Of a DNA stretch of 64,000 nucleotides, positions 60,970-64,000 are shown piece by piece (position 1 is the first letter of the stretch; each line of letters opens with the position of its first letter). Both the position numbers and the translations under genes were made by a program. The notes under the pieces are model-generated. The model made no database searches. It saw only the letters and a list, made by a program, of their open reading frames with translations, and was not told where the DNA came from. Source of the DNA: an uncultured Pseudomonadales bacterium (GTDB lineage Bacteria; Pseudomonadota; Gammaproteobacteria; Pseudomonadales; Azotimanducaceae); the NCBI GenBank assembly GCA_958295875.1, contig OY282379.1, positions 992,001-1,056,000 of the forward strand, in the 5' to 3' direction.

Positions 60970-62529
60970 CTAGCTCGCGCGCGGCCCTGCCTCGACGATT
61001 GCCGCGTCCACCTTGAAGTGCGCGAAGTTGGCGATGAACTTGTCGATCAATCCCTGCGCGGCGGCGTCGTAGGCGGCCGCATCCTGCCACGCCTCGCGGG
61101 GGTTCAGCACCGCGGCATCCACCCCCGGCACTTCTCGCGGCACATCCAAGTTGAGGCCGTCGATGTGGGTGGTGGGCACTGCGGCCAACGCGCCGGACTG
61201 GATGGCGGCGATGATGGCGCGGGTAGTGGGGATGCTGAAGCGCTTGCCGACGCCATACCCACCGCCGCTCCAGCCGGTGTTGACGAGATAGACGCGGGCA
61301 CCGAAGGCATCAATGCGCTTCATCAGCAAGTCTGCATAGACGTTTGCGGGACGGGGAAAGAACACCGCGCCGAAACAGGCCGAGAAGGTTGCCGAATACG
61401 GCTCCGCGGCATCTACGACAGTGGACCCCACTTGCGCCGTGTACCCGGAGAGGAAATGGTAGGCCGCGGCCTCCTTCGACAAGATGGAAACCGGCGGCAG
61501 CACGCCGCTCACATCGCAAGTGAGGAAGACGATGGAGCGCGGTTCGCCGCCGCGGTTCTCTGCCGCCTTGGCGACGATGTGGTCGCGCGGGTAGCAGGCG
61601 CGGGTGTTTTCGGTGAGGGTGCCGTCCGCATAGTCCGGCTCGCGGGTGTTGGCGTCGATGACGACGTTCTCCACGATGGCGCCGAAGGAGATGGCGTCGT
61701 AGATCACCGGTTCCGATTCACGGGAAAGGTTGATGCACTTGGCGTAACAGCCGCCCTCCAAGTTGAATACCGCGCCCGGCGCCCAACCGTGCTCGTCGTC
61801 GCCGATCAGGAGCCGCCCAGGGTCTGCTGAAAGGGTGGTTTTACCGGTGCCGGAGAGGCCGAAGAACAGCGTCACGTCGCCATCCTCGCCGATGTTGGCC
61901 GAGCAGTGCATGGGCAGCACGTCCCGCGCCGGCAGCAGGAAGTTCTGCACCGCGAAGAGCGATTTCTTCATTTCGCCCGCGTAGCGCATGCCGGCGATGA
62001 GCACGCGCCGCTTGGCGAAGTTAATCATCACCGTGCCATCGCTGCGCGTGCCGTCCCGCGTTGGGTCGCAGACGAAATCTGGCGCGTTCAACACCTCCCA
62101 CACCGGTTTGCGCCCCGGGTTGTAGGCATCTGGCACGATGAACAGCGCGCGTCCGAACAGGGCATGCCACGCATACTCGGTATGCACCTCAATGGGCAGG
62201 TAGTGCTCGGCGTCGGCGCCGACATGCAGGTGCGACACGAACGTCTCGGTGTCGTCCAAGTGCCGCTGCACCCGTCCCCAAAGCGCATCGAAGACGCTCG
62301 GCCGGACCGGCTGATTCACCGCCCCCCAGTCGATGTGGGCCGATGAGCCCGGCTCTTCGACGATGAAGCGATCCTTCGGCGAGCGGCCCGTGCGCTGGCC
62401 CGTCTCCACCACGAGGGCGCCGGTGGCAGCCAAGCGCCCCTCACCGCGCTGCACCGCCAGTTCGGCCAGCGTCGCCGGGCTTAGGTTGTGAAAAGTCGCC
62501 TTCGAATGGGCGTCTAGGTCGAGCGCCAT
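60970..62529 (-). CDS. pckA: Phosphoenolpyruvate carboxykinase (ATP)
   Basis: The start at 62529 ([20 protein letters not shown]) has GGAGG about twelve bases upstream; a longer in-frame reading to 62670 has no family similarity. The 519-residue protein contains [14 protein letters not shown], the P-loop [24 protein letters not shown] and the metal-binding region typical of the ATP-dependent family. It converts oxaloacetate and ATP to phosphoenolpyruvate and CO2 in gluconeogenesis. It lies downstream of the hslR/yrfG-type pair. Confidence 0.96.
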   Translation of the reverse strand: MALDLDAHSKATFHNLSPATLAELAVQRGEGRLAATGALVVETGQRTGRSPKDRFIVEEPGSSAHIDWGAVNQPVRPSVFDALWGRVQRHLDDTETFVSHLHVGADAEHYLPIEVHTEYAWHALFGRALFIVPDAYNPGRKPVWEVLNAPDFVCDPTRDGTRSDGTVMINFAKRRVLIAGMRYAGEMKKSLFAVQNFLLPARDVLPMHCSANIGEDGDVTLFFGLSGTGKTTLSADPGRLLIGDDEHGWAPGAVFNLEGGCYAKCINLSRESEPVIYDAISFGAIVENVVIDANTREPDYADGTLTENTRACYPRDHIVAKAAENRGGEPRSIVFLTCDVSGVLPPVSILSKEAAAYHFLSGYTAQVGSTVVDAAEPYSATFSACFGAVFFPRPANVYADLLMKRIDAFGARVYLVNTGWSGGGYGVGKRFSIPTTRAIIAAIQSGALAAVPTTHIDGLNLDVPREVPGVDAAVLNPREAWQDAAAYDAAAQGLIDKFIANFAHFKVDAAIVEAGPRAS

Positions 62530-62694
62530 GCTGCAAGGGGCCTCCAAAAAGGTCGGCGGATGATACACGAAGCGAGCGCCGGCTCGGCAGTTCGCCGCGC
62601 CGGCGGGCATCGGCAGAACACCTTGCGCCGCAGTGCCGGCAGCTGGTTGAAGCGGGCTAGCTACCGCCACGCAGACACGCGGCCCGGCGGCCGG

Positions 62695-63081
62695 TCACGC
62701 CCTGCCGTCGCCCTTCCACTCCTGCAGTTGCCGGCGCGCCTTCTTGGTGGGCCGGCCCTCGCGCAGAACGAGGCCCGAACGCGCCGCGCGCCGGGCGGCT
62801 GCGGCCTCTTCGCGGCGAGCGACGGAAGCCGGCGTCTCCGTGTAGAGAAGCGCCGCGGCAGCCGCGTCGCCGCGGCGTTCCGACAGCGCCGTCACCTCGA
62901 TGGCGAACTCTTGGTAGCCGCGCCGGATGGTGAGCGCATCGCCGCAGCGCACGTCCTTGGCGGCGCGCACACGGTCGCCGGCGACGCGCACATGGCCAGA
63001 CTGGATGGCCGCCTTGGCTTGCGAGCGGCTCTTGAAGAAGCGGGCGGCCCACAGCCACTTGTCGAGGCGCACGCCATCCAT
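62695..63081 (-). CDS. hslR: S4-domain RNA-binding heat-shock protein 15
   Basis: The start at 63081 (MDGVRLDKWLWAARFFKSRS) overlaps the upstream nucleotidase stop by one base (TGATG) and gives 128 residues. RLDKWLWAARFFKSRSQAKA and IQSGHVRVAGDRV form an S4 RNA-binding domain, and the basic tail (GRPTKKARRQLQEWKGDGRA) is as in E. coli Hsp15. That protein binds 50S subunits carrying stalled nascent chains. In E. coli the gene order yrfG-hslR also occurs; hslO, which follows there, is absent here and pckA comes next. Confidence 0.93.
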   Translation of the reverse strand: MDGVRLDKWLWAARFFKSRSQAKAAIQSGHVRVAGDRVRAAKDVRCGDALTIRRGYQEFAIEVTALSERRGDAAAAALLYTETPASVARREEAAAARRAARSGLVLREGRPTKKARRQLQEWKGDGRA

Positions 63082-63734
63082 CAATCCGGCATGATCTCCG
63101 CAAAGTGGTTGAACGCGGGGAACGGCAGCCCGCCGCGTGGCGGACGGCCCGAATCCGGCTGCGTCACGCACAGCAGATGGCGGATGCCGCTCGCCGCGGC
63201 GGTATGCAGCACGGCGGCGTTGTCGTCGATGAGGAGCGTTCGCTCGGGTTGGTATGCCTCGCGCTTGGCGAAGGCTGGCCAGAACGCGACATCCTCCTTC
63301 GGATAGCCGAAGTCGTGCGCGGAGAACCCGGCATCCAAGCGCGCGGTCAAGCGCACTTGATGATCCTTCACCGCAAGGCTTTTGGGATGCGCGTTGGTGA
63401 CGAGCACGGCGCGCCGGCCGGACGCCCGCACGGCGTCGATGAACGCCTCGGCGCCGCCGCGGTACGCCACCAAGCCGCCAAGTTCCTCATGCAGCGCCGC
63501 GATGTCCAAGCCGGTGTAGGCGGACCAGTACTCAACGCAGTAGAAATCCAAGGTTGGCGGGGCGTCCCGCATGTGCGCGTAGAGACGCTCCCGCGCCGCG
63601 TCCAAACCGATGTCGTGGGCCGCGGCGACGCGCGCCGGCAAGCGCTGATTCCACAACACGTTGTCGAAGTGCAGGTCGATCAACGTGCCGTCCATGTCGA
63701 GCAGCACGGTGTCGATGTCAGGCCACGCGAGCAT
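63081..63734 (-). CDS. yrfG: HAD-superfamily GMP/IMP nucleotidase
   Basis: The 217-residue protein has the HAD motifs LLDMDGTLIDLHFDN (motif I), VLVTNAHPKSLAVKD (motifs II/III region) and TLLIDDNAAVLHTAAASG (motif IV). HFDNVLWNQRLP and FYCVEYWSAYTGLDI are characteristic of the YrfG subgroup, which dephosphorylates GMP and IMP. It is coupled to hslR by a one-base overlap and divergent from nudE, reproducing the enterobacterial nudE/yrfG/hslR neighbourhood. Confidence 0.92.
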   Translation of the reverse strand: MLAWPDIDTVLLDMDGTLIDLHFDNVLWNQRLPARVAAAHDIGLDAARERLYAHMRDAPPTLDFYCVEYWSAYTGLDIAALHEELGGLVAYRGGAEAFIDAVRASGRRAVLVTNAHPKSLAVKDHQVRLTARLDAGFSAHDFGYPKEDVAFWPAFAKREAYQPERTLLIDDNAAVLHTAAASGIRHLLCVTQPDSGRPPRGGLPFPAFNHFAEIMPD

Positions 63735-63741
63735 CGCCGCC

Positions 63742-63747
63742 TATAAT
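63742..63747 (+). promoter_or_regulatory. Perfect TATAAT -10 element directly before nudE
   Basis: TATAAT ends 6 nt upstream of the nudE ATG (63754). A transcript starting at the usual distance would begin at or beside the ATG, giving a leaderless mRNA. No good -35 is visible at 16-18 nt spacing and there is no Shine-Dalgarno sequence. Confidence 0.4.
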
Positions 63748-63753
63748 AGCCAC

Positions 63754-64000
63754 ATGCCCCTGCCCCAGATACTCAAGGCGACGCGCATCGCCGAGAGCCG
63801 CTTCTTCCATGTCGAGGCGTTGGAATTGCGTTTTGCGAACGGCGTGCGCCGCACCTACGAACGGTTGCCGCCGCGCGGCCGCCAAGCGGTCATCGTGGTC
63901 GGCGTGACCGCCCGCGACGAAGTGGTGCTGGTGCGCGAGTACCTGGCGGGCCTGCACAAGTACGAGCTCGGCCTGCCGAAGGGCACCGTGGATGGCCCCG
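63754..64000 (+). CDS. nudE: ADP-compounds hydrolase NudE (Nudix), partial
   Basis: The gene starts at 63754 and is cut by the right edge after about 82 codons. The translation MPLPQILKATRIAESRFFHV, FANGVRRTYERLPPRGRQAV and VREYLAGLHKYELGLPKG aligns with NudE, and the final GLPKGTVDG is the start of the Nudix box region. NudE hydrolyses ADP-ribose, NADH and diadenosine compounds. Divergent orientation from yrfG matches the gammaproteobacterial arrangement. Confidence 0.88.
   Translation, partial: MPLPQILKATRIAESRFFHVEALELRFANGVRRTYERLPPRGRQAVIVVGVTARDEVVLVREYLAGLHKYELGLPKGTVDGP

Overview
The window looks like a chromosome segment of an uncultured, high-GC gammaproteobacterium, possibly marine or host-associated. 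The evidence is the right end, where nudE, a yrfG-type HAD nucleotidase, hslR and pckA sit together much as in enteric bacteria, next to gshA, acpH and dsbB. TonB-dependent receptors, a TRAP transporter and CaiB/PhyH/TauD-type catabolic enzymes add to this. The gammaproteobacterial placement is fairly secure; the habitat is a guess. I saw no rRNA, tRNA or CRISPR array, and no gene-free stretch longer than about 300 bases.

Region 1 (1-20456) is a defence island. Its core is one long, tightly packed minus-strand operon read from 20456 down to 1832. The order is SNF2 helicase (HTH and DUF3883 fusion), MNT nucleotidyltransferase, HEPN-like partner, SIR2-APAZ protein, short Argonaute, DUF1156 DNA methylase, AAA15 ATPase, TOPRIM-like protein, second AAA ATPase, unknown protein, PIN nuclease, DUF499 ATPase. 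Helicase, methylase and DUF499 ATPase are the three pillars of the arrangement known as Hma (helicase-methylase-ATPase). Between them sit at least three self-contained defence or toxin modules, including a SPARSA-type SIR2-APAZ/short Argonaute pair. Most junctions overlap or lie within about 20 nt, so the set is probably co-transcribed. The distal edge carries an internally deleted insertion sequence, a truncated PHP-domain gene and an AlbA/HATPase regulator cut by the window end.

Region 2 (20629-39944) is metabolic. It holds a 2-hydroxyacyl-CoA lyase/oxalyl-CoA decarboxylase-like enzyme, a solitary DNA methylase, a PIN/antitoxin-like pair, a secreted lipoprotein, a complete TRAP transporter (DctPQM), an ADP-forming acyl-CoA ligase, a TPR protein, a CaiB-type CoA-transferase, a PhyH dioxygenase fused to HEAT-like repeats, a TauD dioxygenase, an epoxide-hydrolase-like enzyme and an APC permease. 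A small A/T-richer gene with a TIR/deoxyribosyltransferase-like fold interrupts it at 35.9-36.6 kb.

Region 3 (40089-58249) is envelope biology. It holds a large TonB-dependent receptor, small secreted or lipoproteins, a roadblock/LC7 protein beside a 23-nt poly-C tract, an outer-membrane barrel, a DUF547 protein, two glycosyltransferases, a membrane-anchored protein with a TonB-like C-terminus, and a 2350-residue surface protein. That protein has about fourteen repeats, six of them nearly identical in DNA, ahead of an autotransporter-like barrel.

Region 4 (58328-64000) is conserved housekeeping: dsbB, acpH, gshA, pckA, hslR, a yrfG-type nucleotidase and the start of nudE.
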